Of a stretch of 64,000 nt of DNA, positions 50,732-59,250 are shown piece by piece; the first letter of the stretch is position 1, and each line of letters opens with the position of its first letter. The position numbers were made by a program, and so were the translations under genes. Origin of the DNA: Lentimicrobium sp. Lineage in GTDB: Bacteria > Bacteroidota > Bacteroidia > Bacteroidales > Lentimicrobiaceae. Location: contig JAHYJC010000002.1 in assembly GCA_019429275.1 (NCBI GenBank), positions 98,634 through 162,633 on the forward strand, read 5' to 3'. Under the pieces are notes generated by a model. That model saw only the letters and a list, made by a program, of their open reading frames with translations, made no database searches and had not been told where the DNA came from.

Positions 50732-51589
50732 ATGAAAATTTTAGTAACTGGAAGTAACGGACAATTGGGAAATGAATTGCGCTCATTGTCAGCCCGTTTA
50801 ACCGGATACAGTTTTACTTTTACTGATTTTGAAGAGCTTGACGTAACAAACTCAGCAAAGGTAAATGCCTTTATTTCGGAGCTAGAGCCAGACTGGATTA
50901 TCAATTGCGCTGCTTATACTGCCGTTGATAAGGCTGAATTGGAGCCTGAAAAAGCCATACTTCTTAATGCTACCGCTGTCGGATATCTTGCAAAAGCTGC
51001 CAATTACAAAGGGTGTCGGTTAATTCAGATTTCAACCGATTATGTATTTGACGGAAAAAATTTCAGGCCTTACAAAATCAATGACAAGGTAAATCCTAAA
51101 GGAGTTTATGCCAGCAGCAAGGCACAGGGCGAAGAGATAGCAGCAGCAAACAATCCAAAAGCAATTATTCTGAGGACTTCCTGGCTTTACTCGGCTTATG
51201 GCAACAACTTTGTAAAAACAATACGCAGGCTTGGCAATGAGCGCGGCACAATGAAAGTAATTGCCGACCAGATTGGATCACCCACCTGGGCTGCCAACCT
51301 GGCAGAAGCAATTTTGAAATTGATCAGCATTGATGCAAATCCGGGAATATATCATTATACAAATGAAGGTGTTTGCAGCTGGTTTGATTTTGCAAAAGCA
51401 ATCATTGAACTTTCGCAGATTAATGCCGAAGTAATACCAACTGACACTGAAGGTTTTCCGTTGCCTGCACCTAGGCCTTACTACAGCGTTCTCGACAAAT
51501 CAAAGTATGCCGCCATTTCAGGACAAAGTGTGCCGTATTGGCGCGAAAGCCTCAAAAAATGCATAGCTTTGCTAAATGAACAGAGCTGA
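50732..51589 (+). CDS. rfbD: dTDP-4-dehydrorhamnose reductase-like enzyme (RfbD/RmlD)
   Basis: A 285-aa SDR that, in the family, reduces dTDP-4-keto-L-rhamnose to dTDP-L-rhamnose with NADPH. The start is TGSNGQLGNEL, then INCAAYTAVDKAE, ISTDYVFDG and GVYASSKAQGEE (YxxxK), and LRTSWLYSAYGNNFVKT. The other rhamnose genes rfbA, rfbB and rfbC are not in the window, so it acts with unlinked genes or on a related keto-sugar. It starts 12 bp after UXS and overlaps the GxxExxY gene by 14 bp. Confidence 0.92.
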   Translation: MKILVTGSNGQLGNELRSLSARLTGYSFTFTDFEELDVTNSAKVNAFISELEPDWIINCAAYTAVDKAELEPEKAILLNATAVGYLAKAANYKGCRLIQISTDYVFDGKNFRPYKINDKVNPKGVYASSKAQGEEIAAANNPKAIILRTSWLYSAYGNNFVKTIRRLGNERGTMKVIADQIGSPTWAANLAEAILKLISIDANPGIYHYTNEGVCSWFDFAKAIIELSQINAEVIPTDTEGFPLPAPRPYYSVLDKSKYAAISGQSVPYWRESLKKCIALLNEQS

Positions 51590-51962
51590 ACTTAATAAAC
51601 TTCACACCCGGATTTTTGATTCCGCCAATGAAGTATATTCAGAGCTGGGACCCGGTCTCGACCAAAACTTATATTATTCCTGCTTCCAGCATGAACTCCG
51701 GCTTCAGGGATTGATGTTCAAAAAGGATGTTTATTTTCCGGTTTTCTACAAAAATCTAAAGACTTCCCACAATATAAAAGCAGATATTCTGATTGAAAAT
51801 CAGGTAATTGTCGAACTGATTTCAGAACCTTTGATTGCCGCCTCCCGCCTGATTACGATGCAATCGATACTTAAAATTGCCGAAAAACGAATGGGAATAA
51901 TTCTTACTTTTAACGCGCCGGCAATGATCGAAGGTTACCGTAAAGTAATTGTTTCGTTTTGA
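51576..51962 (+). CDS. GxxExxY-family protein with degenerate motif
   Basis: A 128-aa protein resembling the GxxExxY group of PD-(D/E)XK-fold proteins, recognisable from HTRIFDSANEVYSELGPGL, CFQHELRLQGL and the DILIENQVIVEL strand. In the family the segment after GPGL carries Glu and Tyr in the GxxExxY order; here it reads GLDQNLYY. The E-x-K of the nuclease-like core reads VELIS. Both suggest loss of any nuclease function. Small GxxExxY genes are often found within polysaccharide gene clusters, as here, for unknown reasons. The start overlaps rfbD by 14 bp. Confidence 0.8.
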   Translation: MNRAELNKLHTRIFDSANEVYSELGPGLDQNLYYSCFQHELRLQGLMFKKDVYFPVFYKNLKTSHNIKADILIENQVIVELISEPLIAASRLITMQSILKIAEKRMGIILTFNAPAMIEGYRKVIVSF

Positions 51963-52007
51963 ATAAGTTATACAGTAGAAAATCATAAACATCAAAACCT
52001 TAGTACT

Positions 52008-53753
52008 ATGTCACACATTGAAGTTCCTCATGAAATTATTGAAAAAGCCAAAGTCTGGCTGAGAGAAAACTATGATGAAGATACCCGGAAAGCCGTAAAA
52101 CATATGATGGACAATGATCCGGCTGAGCTGGTTGAATGTTTCTATCGCGATATTGAATTTGGCACCGGCGGACTCAGGGGCATTATGGGAACCGGAACCA
52201 ACAGAATGAACAAATATGTGATCGGCACTGCTACCCAGGGGCTTGCCAACTACCTTCATAAATATCACGGACCTCATAAAGAAATAAAAGTTGCCATAGC
52301 CTGCGATTCAAGAAACAATAGCCAAAATTTTGCCCAAATGGCGGCTGAAGTACTTGCTGCCAATGGAATTAAAGTATTCCTTTTTGACAAGCTGCGTCCG
52401 GTGCCTGAACTTTCGTTTACGGTGAGACACCTGGGTTGTCAAAGCGGCATTGTGGTAACGGCATCGCATAATCCCAAAGAATACAACGGATACAAGGTCT
52501 ACTGGAACGATGGCGGACAGCTTGTTCCACCTCATGACAAGAACGTGATTGATGAAGTTCAAAAAATCAAATCAGTTGAAGAAGTTAAATTTAAGGGAAA
52601 TCCCGAGAATATTACTTTGATTGGAAAAGAAATTGATGAAGCCTATAAAGAGGTTCTGCTGACATTGAGCCTATCTCAAGAAGTCATTGAAAGACAGAAA
52701 GATCTGAAAATCGTTTACTCCCCTATCCATGGATCGGGATATAAACTGGTACCAGAAACTCTGGCGAAATTTGGTTTTAAGAATGTATTCCTTGTCGACG
52801 AACAAATCACACCTGATGGTAATTTTCCAACGGTTCATTCTCCAAATCCTGAAGAAAAGGCAGCCATGAATCTGTCGCTGGAACTGGCTAAAAGGGTTGA
52901 TGCTGATCTTATTATGGCTACCGATCCCGATGCTGACCGTGTTGGAATTGGTGTAAAAGACACCCATGGAAATTATATTTTGCTCAATGGCAACCAGGCT
53001 GCTTCGCTGCTGGTTTATTATCTCATTAAAAAATGGAAAGCTAACGGCAAACTCACAGGAAAAGAATTCATAGCTAAAACTATAGTAACTTCCGAATTGC
53101 TGAAGGATATTGCTAAAAGCCATGGAGTTGAATCACACGATGTACTAACCGGTTTTAAATACATTGCTGAAATCATCCGTAAGTATGAAGGTCAGAAACA
53201 GTTTATCGTTGGTGGAGAAGAAAGTTACGGTTACCTTGTCGGAGATTTTGTGAGAGATAAGGATGCGGTGGCATCATGTGCATTGCTTGCCGAAACTGCG
53301 GCATGGGCAAAAGATCAGGGCATGTCCATGTATGAAATGCTAATAAATATTTATCATGAGTTCGGATTTTATCTTGAAGACCTCATTTCAGTTACCAAGA
53401 AAGGAAAATCGGGTGCCGAAGAAATTCAGAAAATGATGGATGAATACAGAAGCAACCCACCAAAAGAAATACAAGGGATTAAAATATTGATGGCCAAAGA
53501 TTACAAACTCAGAAAAACGACAAATCTGATCACAGGCGAAGAAAAGTCAATTGATCTGCCAAAATCAGATGTCTTACAGTTTTTCCTTGAAGGCGGGAGT
53601 AAAATCACAGTCAGGCCATCGGGAACAGAGCCCAAAATCAAGTTTTACTTTGGCGTGAAAGGTCTGCTGCCCGATCCATCGAAATTTGAAGAAGTCAATG
53701 CCAAAATGAGAGTTGAACTGAATGGAATGATTGAAGCTCTGAACCTTAAATAA
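52008..53753 (+). CDS. Phosphoglucomutase/phosphomannomutase (phosphohexose mutase, large form)
   Basis: A 581-aa alpha-D-phosphohexomutase. The catalytic phosphoserine loop is VTASHNPKEYNGYKVY, the metal-binding loop DPDADRVGIG, the sugar-binding loop GGEESYGYL, and the phosphate-binding loop VRPSGTEPKIKFY. The length fits the PGM2-type bacterial group. It interconverts hexose 1- and 6-phosphates and so supplies glucose-1-phosphate for UDP-glucose, which feeds Ugd upstream. A strong terminator follows. Confidence 0.94.
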   Translation: MSHIEVPHEIIEKAKVWLRENYDEDTRKAVKHMMDNDPAELVECFYRDIEFGTGGLRGIMGTGTNRMNKYVIGTATQGLANYLHKYHGPHKEIKVAIACDSRNNSQNFAQMAAEVLAANGIKVFLFDKLRPVPELSFTVRHLGCQSGIVVTASHNPKEYNGYKVYWNDGGQLVPPHDKNVIDEVQKIKSVEEVKFKGNPENITLIGKEIDEAYKEVLLTLSLSQEVIERQKDLKIVYSPIHGSGYKLVPETLAKFGFKNVFLVDEQITPDGNFPTVHSPNPEEKAAMNLSLELAKRVDADLIMATDPDADRVGIGVKDTHGNYILLNGNQAASLLVYYLIKKWKANGKLTGKEFIAKTIVTSELLKDIAKSHGVESHDVLTGFKYIAEIIRKYEGQKQFIVGGEESYGYLVGDFVRDKDAVASCALLAETAAWAKDQGMSMYEMLINIYHEFGFYLEDLISVTKKGKSGAEEIQKMMDEYRSNPPKEIQGIKILMAKDYKLRKTTNLITGEEKSIDLPKSDVLQFFLEGGSKITVRPSGTEPKIKFYFGVKGLLPDPSKFEEVNAKMRVELNGMIEALNLK

Positions 53754-53772
53754 ACAGCAGTTTACATAAGTA

Positions 53773-53799
53773 AAAAAGGCGGTTGTTAGCCGCCTTTTT
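53773..53799. terminator. Bidirectional terminator between phosphohexomutase and argF
   Basis: AAAAAGGCGG and CCGCCTTTTT form a 10-bp stem with a 7-nt loop. It has A- and T-runs on both sides, so it serves the plus-strand mutase and the minus-strand argF. Confidence 0.9.
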
Positions 53800-53820
53800 C
53801 ATTCAAAAGATTTTCAGTTT

Positions 53821-54822
53821 TTAACTTCCAAGTGTCGCAACCATAACAGCCTTTATGGTGTGAAGCCTGTTTTCTGCCTCATCAAAAACCACCGACATGG
53901 GAGATTCAAAAACATCGTCGGTAACTTCCATAGCTTCGATTCCATATTTTTTGAAAACATCTTCTCCAATAACTGTTTCGCGATTGTGAAAAGCGGGAAG
54001 GCAATGCAGGAATTTTACTTTGGGATTGCCTGTTTTCCCCACAACTTCCATATTTACCTGATAAGGTTTCAGAAGCTTAATGCGGCTTTCCCATACTTCG
54101 GCAGGTTCACCCATCGATACCCAGACATCGGTGTACAGAAAATCAACCCCTTTTACAGCTTCGTCAACTGATTCAGTAAGTGTAATTTTTGCGCCTGATT
54201 CTTTGGCTATTTCGCGGCAGGTTGCCACCAGTTCTTCATTTGGCCAGCAGGCTTTGGGAGCTGCAGCACGGAAATCCATGCCCATTTTTGCTGCTCCAAC
54301 CATCAGGGAGTTACCCATATTGTTGCGGGCATCGCCCAGATAGCAAAATGCAACCTGATGTAAAGGTTTGTCAGAATGTTCCATCATGGTGAGGAAATCA
54401 GCAAGAATCTGGGTTGGATGAAACTCTGTTGTGAGGCCGTTCCATACTGGAACCCCAGCATATTTACCCAGTTCTTCAACAATTTTTTGTCCGTAGCCAC
54501 GATATTCGATACCATCGTACATCCGTCCCAAAACACGCGCTGTATCTTTCATCGATTCTTTTTTTCCAATCTGCGAACCTGAAGGGCCGAGATATGTAAC
54601 ATGTGCACCCTGATCCAGGGCGGCTACTTCGAAAGCACAACGGGTACGGGTCGAATCTTTTTCGAAAATCAAAGCAATGTTTTTGCCTTTTAATCGCATT
54701 TGTTCTGTTCCGGCATATTTTGCCTTTTTCAGGTCAACTGAAAGTTGTAATAAATGCTTGATTTCCTGAGGAGTAAAGTCCAAAAGTTTAAGGAAATTAC
54801 GGTTTCTTAGATTGAAAGCCAT
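53821..54822 (-). CDS. argF: Ornithine carbamoyltransferase
   Basis: A 333-aa enzyme. The carbamoyl-phosphate motif STRTR in [25 protein letters not shown], and HCLPAFH (ornithine and Cys site) are all present. The long form and the sequence [13 protein letters not shown] are typical of catabolic-type (arcB) enzymes, and carbamate kinase lies just upstream on the same strand. In the arginine deiminase pathway the pair turns citrulline and phosphate into ornithine, CO2, NH3 and ATP. No arginine deiminase is adjacent. An anabolic role remains possible. Confidence 0.93.
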   Translation of the reverse strand: MAFNLRNRNFLKLLDFTPQEIKHLLQLSVDLKKAKYAGTEQMRLKGKNIALIFEKDSTRTRCAFEVAALDQGAHVTYLGPSGSQIGKKESMKDTARVLGRMYDGIEYRGYGQKIVEELGKYAGVPVWNGLTTEFHPTQILADFLTMMEHSDKPLHQVAFCYLGDARNNMGNSLMVGAAKMGMDFRAAAPKACWPNEELVATCREIAKESGAKITLTESVDEAVKGVDFLYTDVWVSMGEPAEVWESRIKLLKPYQVNMEVVGKTGNPKVKFLHCLPAFHNRETVIGEDVFKKYGIEAMEVTDDVFESPMSVVFDEAENRLHTIKAVMVATLGS

Positions 54823-54858
54823 AGTTTTTGAGTTTTAGGTTTTTATAAGTTGTGAGTT

Positions 54859-55803
54859 TTATACAATAACAATGCGTGTTCCTCCATTATCGATTCCAAG
54901 CCTGTCGGTACTGGTAATGATGGCATCTTTTCCGCTACCTTCAACAAAGCTTATGGCTGCCCTGATTTTTGGTGCCATGCTGCCTTCAGCAAACTGCTTT
55001 TCGGCCAGATAACGCCTGGCTTCGGCAATGGTCATGCGATCAAGAGCTTTTTCCTGGGGGGTATTAAAATTAATACAGACTTTAGGTACATCGGTAAGAA
55101 TAAAGAACTTATCAGCCCTGATCTGAACGGCCAGCAGTGAAGAGGCAAGGTCTTTGTCAATAACTGCATCAATCCCCTGAAGTTTGTTCTCCTGAACATA
55201 AAAAGCAGGAATTCCACCACCACCAACGGCAATTACAATCTGGCCTGCACGGGCAAGGGCTTCAATTGATTTTTGATTGCTGATAACCAATGGTTTAGGG
55301 CTAGCAACAACCTTACGGTAACCACGTCCACGTGGATCTTTTGAGAATACTGCACCTGTTTCGGCCGTAATTACCTCTGATTCTTCCAGTGTATAATAAG
55401 GACCCACAGGTTTGGTAGGAGTGCTAAAAGCCGGATCATCCTTATCAACAAGTACCTGGGTAATGATGGAGATTATATCACGGTCCATATCGTTGGCCAT
55501 CAACACATTGCGCATTTGCTGTTCAATCACATAGGCAATAAATCCCTGAGAATATGCAACTGCAATATCAAGCGGCATATCGGGCAAACCATAGAGTTTG
55601 TGTCCTGCAGTATTTGCCAGTAAAATATTACCTACCTGAGGCCCGTTTCCATGAGTAATGACGAGGTTGTAATTCGCTTTGATAAGCGTAAGCATTCTTT
55701 CGGCGGTTCCGTAAACATTTGCTTCCTGGTCGTCGATGGTTCCTTTCTGATCGCTTCTGAGTAAGGCATTTCCGCCCAATGCCACAACAGCTAATTTTTT
55801 CAT
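54859..55803 (-). CDS. arcC: Carbamate kinase
   Basis: A 314-aa amino-acid-kinase-fold enzyme that makes ATP and carbamate from carbamoyl phosphate and ADP. The start is VVALGGNALLRSDQKGT, then VITHGNGPQVGNI, and the nucleotide-binding VAVGGGGIPAFYV and LTDVPKVCINF. The C-terminus has MAPKIRAAISFVEGSGK and the end GTRIVIV. It lies 36 bp upstream of argF on the same strand and they form a two-gene operon with a clear -7 box. Confidence 0.95.
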   Translation of the reverse strand: MKKLAVVALGGNALLRSDQKGTIDDQEANVYGTAERMLTLIKANYNLVITHGNGPQVGNILLANTAGHKLYGLPDMPLDIAVAYSQGFIAYVIEQQMRNVLMANDMDRDIISIITQVLVDKDDPAFSTPTKPVGPYYTLEESEVITAETGAVFSKDPRGRGYRKVVASPKPLVISNQKSIEALARAGQIVIAVGGGGIPAFYVQENKLQGIDAVIDKDLASSLLAVQIRADKFFILTDVPKVCINFNTPQEKALDRMTIAEARRYLAEKQFAEGSMAPKIRAAISFVEGSGKDAIITSTDRLGIDNGGTRIVIV

Positions 55804-55830
55804 AAAAATTTGTAAGGTTTAATTAAGCGA

Positions 55831-55838
55831 CAAAAGTA
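55831..55838 (-). promoter_or_regulatory. -7 box (TACTTTTG) of arcC-argF
   Basis: Plus-strand CAAAAGTA reads TACTTTTG on the minus strand, 28 bp before the arcC ATG. Confidence 0.6.
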
Positions 55839-56037
55839 AATACTTTTTGATGATTGGCAAGTACCCGTTTATGCGATAATGCAAAGAATATAAAACAATT
55901 ACATTTCTACATATAAGAATATTTACTTCTCGTAATTAACCAGATTCATGAAATGCGGCTACCTTACCCTCTTATATTTAGCAGAAAACAAGCAGTCGGA
56001 ATTTTTTATAATAATCTTCGTCAAGCCTGGAAAATAC

Positions 56038-56045
56038 TACTTTTG
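56038..56045 (+). promoter_or_regulatory. -7 box (TACTTTTG) of the EamA gene
   Basis: TACTTTTG is followed by CAACAATG, so the ATG begins 6 bp after the box. Transcription would start very near the start codon, giving a leaderless or near-leaderless mRNA. Confidence 0.55.
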
Positions 56046-56050
56046 CAACA

Positions 56051-56941
56051 ATGAAAATTTTCCACAACCCCTTCATTCTCGCGCTTTTGGCCGTTTTGCT
56101 ATGGTCAACCGTTGGTTCAGCATTCAGTCTTTCGTTACGTCATCTGAACTTTGTTCAATTGTTGTTTTATGCCAATTTTATTGCGGTTATATTTCTGGGT
56201 ATCACCATCCTGTTAAGGGATAAAACAGAATTCCGGCAATCACTGGTAAAGATCAATATCATCAGGTCGTCCATAATGGGTTTCTTAAATCCTTTTGCTT
56301 ACTATCTTGTATTGCTTAAAGCGTATTCAATTTTGCCTGCCCAGAAAGCCGTTTCTCTGAATTATATCTGGCCGGTAACGCTTGTCCTTCTTTCTATTCC
56401 GGTATTGAAGCAAAAGATTACTTTTCTGAGCCTGATTTTTATGCTCATCAGTTTCATGGGAACAGTTATCATAGCAACCCAGGGAAAACCATGGTCTTTA
56501 GAATTTTCCAATCCTTTGGGCACATTTCTGGCACTTTCGAGTTCGGTTTTCTGGGCGGTTTACTGGCTTATGAACATGAAAGATCAAAGGGATGCCATCA
56601 GTAAAATATTCCTGAATTTTAGTTTTGGATTTGTTTATATATTGATCTTTTCAATAATTACCGGCAACTTTATTTTACCATCAGCATCAGGTATTTTAGG
56701 CGCAACCTATATTGGATTGTTTGAGATGGGAGTAACTTTTGTCATCTGGATGATGGCCCTGAAATATGCCCATAATACAGCCAGAGTCAGCAACCTTGTC
56801 TATCTTTCACCTTTCATTTCACTTGGATTTGTTTCAATTCTGGTAGGTGAAAAAATTCTGGTTTCTACACTGATTGGCCTCGCCCTGATCATCGGAGGCA
56901 TCATTCTTCAGCAATACTATGGCAGGAAACCGACTGTTTAA
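56051..56941 (+). CDS. EamA (DMT superfamily) transporter
   Basis: A 296-aa membrane protein with ten hydrophobic helices in two EamA repeats; the second repeat begins near residue 150 (LSSSVFWAVYWLMNM). Family features include LLWSTVGSAFSL near the start and AYSILPAQKAVSLNYIWPV in the middle. EamA proteins export amino acids, nucleotide sugars or small metabolites; the substrate here is unknown. The gene stops at 56941, where a longer reading of the MtaB gene would start; the true MtaB start is 57091. Confidence 0.87.
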   Translation: MKIFHNPFILALLAVLLWSTVGSAFSLSLRHLNFVQLLFYANFIAVIFLGITILLRDKTEFRQSLVKINIIRSSIMGFLNPFAYYLVLLKAYSILPAQKAVSLNYIWPVTLVLLSIPVLKQKITFLSLIFMLISFMGTVIIATQGKPWSLEFSNPLGTFLALSSSVFWAVYWLMNMKDQRDAISKIFLNFSFGFVYILIFSIITGNFILPSASGILGATYIGLFEMGVTFVIWMMALKYAHNTARVSNLVYLSPFISLGFVSILVGEKILVSTLIGLALIIGGIILQQYYGRKPTV

Positions 56942-57077
56942 TGAATGTTTCAGGCTTCGAACCTTTGAGGTACCCTTTCATCCGCCTGAATTTTCTACAT
57001 CAACCAAAAGGAAACCCTTATCTCCACAGTGAAGATGAAACCTATGAAAAGCAAAGATTACAATCTGCAAAATTGAC

Positions 57078-57085
57078 TACCTTTG
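57078..57085 (+). promoter_or_regulatory. -7 box (TACCTTTG) of mtaB
   Basis: TACCTTTG ends 5 bp before ATG 57091. This supports that start over 56941 and again implies a near-leaderless mRNA. Confidence 0.55.
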
Positions 57086-57090
57086 CATCA

Positions 57091-58386
57091 ATGAAAAGGA
57101 AAACCATTGCATTTCAGACTTTTGGCTGCAAACTCAATTTTGCAGAAACTTCAGCCATTGCCCGAAAATTCACTGAATCGGACTATAACCTGGTTGATTT
57201 TAAAGAACAGGCAGATCATTATGTCATTCATTCCTGTACAGTTACTGATCATGCAGAGAAAAAGACCAGGGCTGCCATCAGGCAGGCGCTGCGCAAAAAT
57301 CCGGAAGCCTCAGTTGCTGTAATCGGGTGCTATTCACAACTGCGCCCTGAGGAAATCAAAAATATCAAGGGTGTTGATATTGTACTTGGAAACAATGAAA
57401 AATATTCGCTTTTCGATCACATTGAAAATCAGAAAACTGACAGAACAGAAAAAGATATAAAAACCGGTAAGCCACAGGTTTATGAACCCGGATTTTCGAT
57501 GGGTGACCGCACCCGTTCATTTTTCAAAGTACAGGACGGTTGCGATTATTTCTGTACTTTTTGTGCAATCCCTTATGCGCGTGGCCGCAGCCGTAGCGCC
57601 AGCATTGCATCAACACTGGAAGTTGCCGGGCAAATTGCAGCTACCGAAGTCAAAGAGGTAGTGCTTACCGGGGTAAATATCGGTGACTTTGGTAAGCAAA
57701 ACGGAGAATCATTTTATGATCTTCTTCTTGAACTTGAAAAACTTCAAGGTATAGAAAGAATCAGAATCTCTTCTGTTGAACCAGAACTATTGAATGATGA
57801 TATTATAAGGTTGGTTGCCGGAAGCAAAAAGTTTATGCCTCATTTTCACATTCCCCTGCAATCGGGCACCGACCGTATACTTGCCCTGATGAAACGGAAA
57901 TATAAGAGGGAGGTTTTTGAACAAAGGGTAAAAACCATCAAGGAGTTGATGCCACATGCCTGCATTGCAGCAGATGTTATCACAGGATTTCCGGGCGAAA
58001 CTGATGAAGATTTCCTTCAGACAGTCGATTTCATAAGTTCTCTGCCAATATCTTACCTGCATGTATTCACCTATTCAAAACGACCTGGTACTATGGCTGC
58101 AACTATGGAAATGCAGATTCAGTCTCATATAAAACAGAAACGCAGCCGCATCCTCCACAAACTTTCTGACGAGAAAAAGGGAAAGTTTTACCTTGAAAAC
58201 AAGGGCCTGATTTGCGATGTACTCTGGGAATCGGATATTGAGGATGGATTTATATCAGGATTCAGCAGCAATTATATCCGCTGTAAAAAACCTTACAATG
58301 TCAATTCTATAAACCAGATTGAGAAAGTGGTTTTTATTGAGCCTGATCAGGATGGTATATTTATTATTAAACCCTACGATGAATAA
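57091..58386 (+). CDS. mtaB: tRNA (N6-threonylcarbamoyladenosine-C2)-methylthiotransferase
   Basis: A 431-aa radical-SAM methylthiotransferase. N-terminal iron-sulfur cysteines lie in FGCKLNFAE (Cys13), IHSCTVTDHA and VIGCYSQ. The radical-SAM cluster motif is CDYFCTFCAIPYARG (CxxxCxxC). The LxxGCKLN pattern and short C-terminus with a TRAM-like end point to the MtaB branch that adds a methylthio group to t6A37, rather than MiaB. ATG 57091 is chosen because the 50 residues before it do not look like the family and a -7 box lies just upstream. The next gene overlaps the stop. Confidence 0.9.
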   Translation: MKRKTIAFQTFGCKLNFAETSAIARKFTESDYNLVDFKEQADHYVIHSCTVTDHAEKKTRAAIRQALRKNPEASVAVIGCYSQLRPEEIKNIKGVDIVLGNNEKYSLFDHIENQKTDRTEKDIKTGKPQVYEPGFSMGDRTRSFFKVQDGCDYFCTFCAIPYARGRSRSASIASTLEVAGQIAATEVKEVVLTGVNIGDFGKQNGESFYDLLLELEKLQGIERIRISSVEPELLNDDIIRLVAGSKKFMPHFHIPLQSGTDRILALMKRKYKREVFEQRVKTIKELMPHACIAADVITGFPGETDEDFLQTVDFISSLPISYLHVFTYSKRPGTMAATMEMQIQSHIKQKRSRILHKLSDEKKGKFYLENKGLICDVLWESDIEDGFISGFSSNYIRCKKPYNVNSINQIEKVVFIEPDQDGIFIIKPYDE

Positions 58387-59206
58387 AATGACGACTCAGG
58401 AATATAACCAGATATGCATCAGAGTTTGCGAAATTTCGCGAAAAGCCGGAAAATACATTAGCGATCAGCTGGCACAGGTAAACCCATCAGAAATTGAACA
58501 GAAGGGGCACCATAATTATGTTACTTATGTAGATAAGTCAGCCGAGATTCTGATTGTAAATGATCTGAGAGAATTGTTGCCGAATTCAGGATTTATAGCC
58601 GAAGAAAACACTGCAGGACACGAAAGCCAAAAATTTAAATGGATAATTGACCCGCTTGACGGAACCACAAACTTTATTCATAAAGTTCCCCTATTCTGCG
58701 TTAGTATAGCATTGATGGAAGGTGATGAAATTGTGGTTGGAGTCGTTTATGAGGTGAACCTCGATGAATGTTTTTATGCATGGAAAGGGGGAAAAGCCAT
58801 GCTTAACAAAAATGAAATCTTTGTATCGCCCATTCAGGATTTTGATAACAGCCTGCTTGCCACTGGTTTTCCTTACTATGATTATGGTAAACTTGAAGAA
58901 TATGTTTTTGTTTTCAAGCACTTTATGAAACATACCGCTGGGCTCCGAAGGTTGGGATCTGCTGCTGCAGACCTCGCCTATGTTGCCTGTGGCAGATTCG
59001 AAGGTTTCTATGAATATGGACTAAACTCCTGGGATGTAGCTGCAGGGGCATTTATTGTTCAAATGGCCGGTGGTGTAGTTACTGATTTTTCAGGTGGTAA
59101 CGAATACCTTTTTGGAAGGGAAATTATTGCCGGAAATCCCTATGCTCACCCTGAAATGAGAATAGTTTTTGAAGAACTTTTCGGAAGGGTCAGTAATAAG
59201 GATTAA
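58379..59206 (+). CDS. Inositol-monophosphatase family phosphatase (SuhB-like)
   Basis: A 275-aa phosphatase. The metal-binding motif is IDPLDGTTNFIHK, the earlier acid site EEN in FIAEENTAGHE, and the C-terminal motif WDVAAGAFIVQMAGG. The family hydrolyses inositol monophosphates, 3'-phosphoadenosine 5'-phosphate or fructose-1,6-bisphosphate; SuhB-like members also act in rRNA transcription. Substrate is not clear. ATG 58379 overlaps the mtaB stop; ATG 58388 three codons later is equally possible. The 20 residues of the longer frame inside mtaB are not used. Confidence 0.9.
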   Translation: MNKMTTQEYNQICIRVCEISRKAGKYISDQLAQVNPSEIEQKGHHNYVTYVDKSAEILIVNDLRELLPNSGFIAEENTAGHESQKFKWIIDPLDGTTNFIHKVPLFCVSIALMEGDEIVVGVVYEVNLDECFYAWKGGKAMLNKNEIFVSPIQDFDNSLLATGFPYYDYGKLEEYVFVFKHFMKHTAGLRRLGSAAADLAYVACGRFEGFYEYGLNSWDVAAGAFIVQMAGGVVTDFSGGNEYLFGREIIAGNPYAHPEMRIVFEELFGRVSNKD

Positions 59207-59250
59207 TCACAACAGGAATAAGAAAAATATTATAAATTAATCTCACAAAC

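Noticed and set aside
55948..56223. A 91-aa plus-strand frame overlapping the EamA start
   Set aside because: It runs across the promoter and out of frame through the conserved EamA coding sequence.
56941..57090. A 50-residue N-terminal extension of MtaB
   Set aside because: It does not resemble the family and contains the mtaB -7 box.
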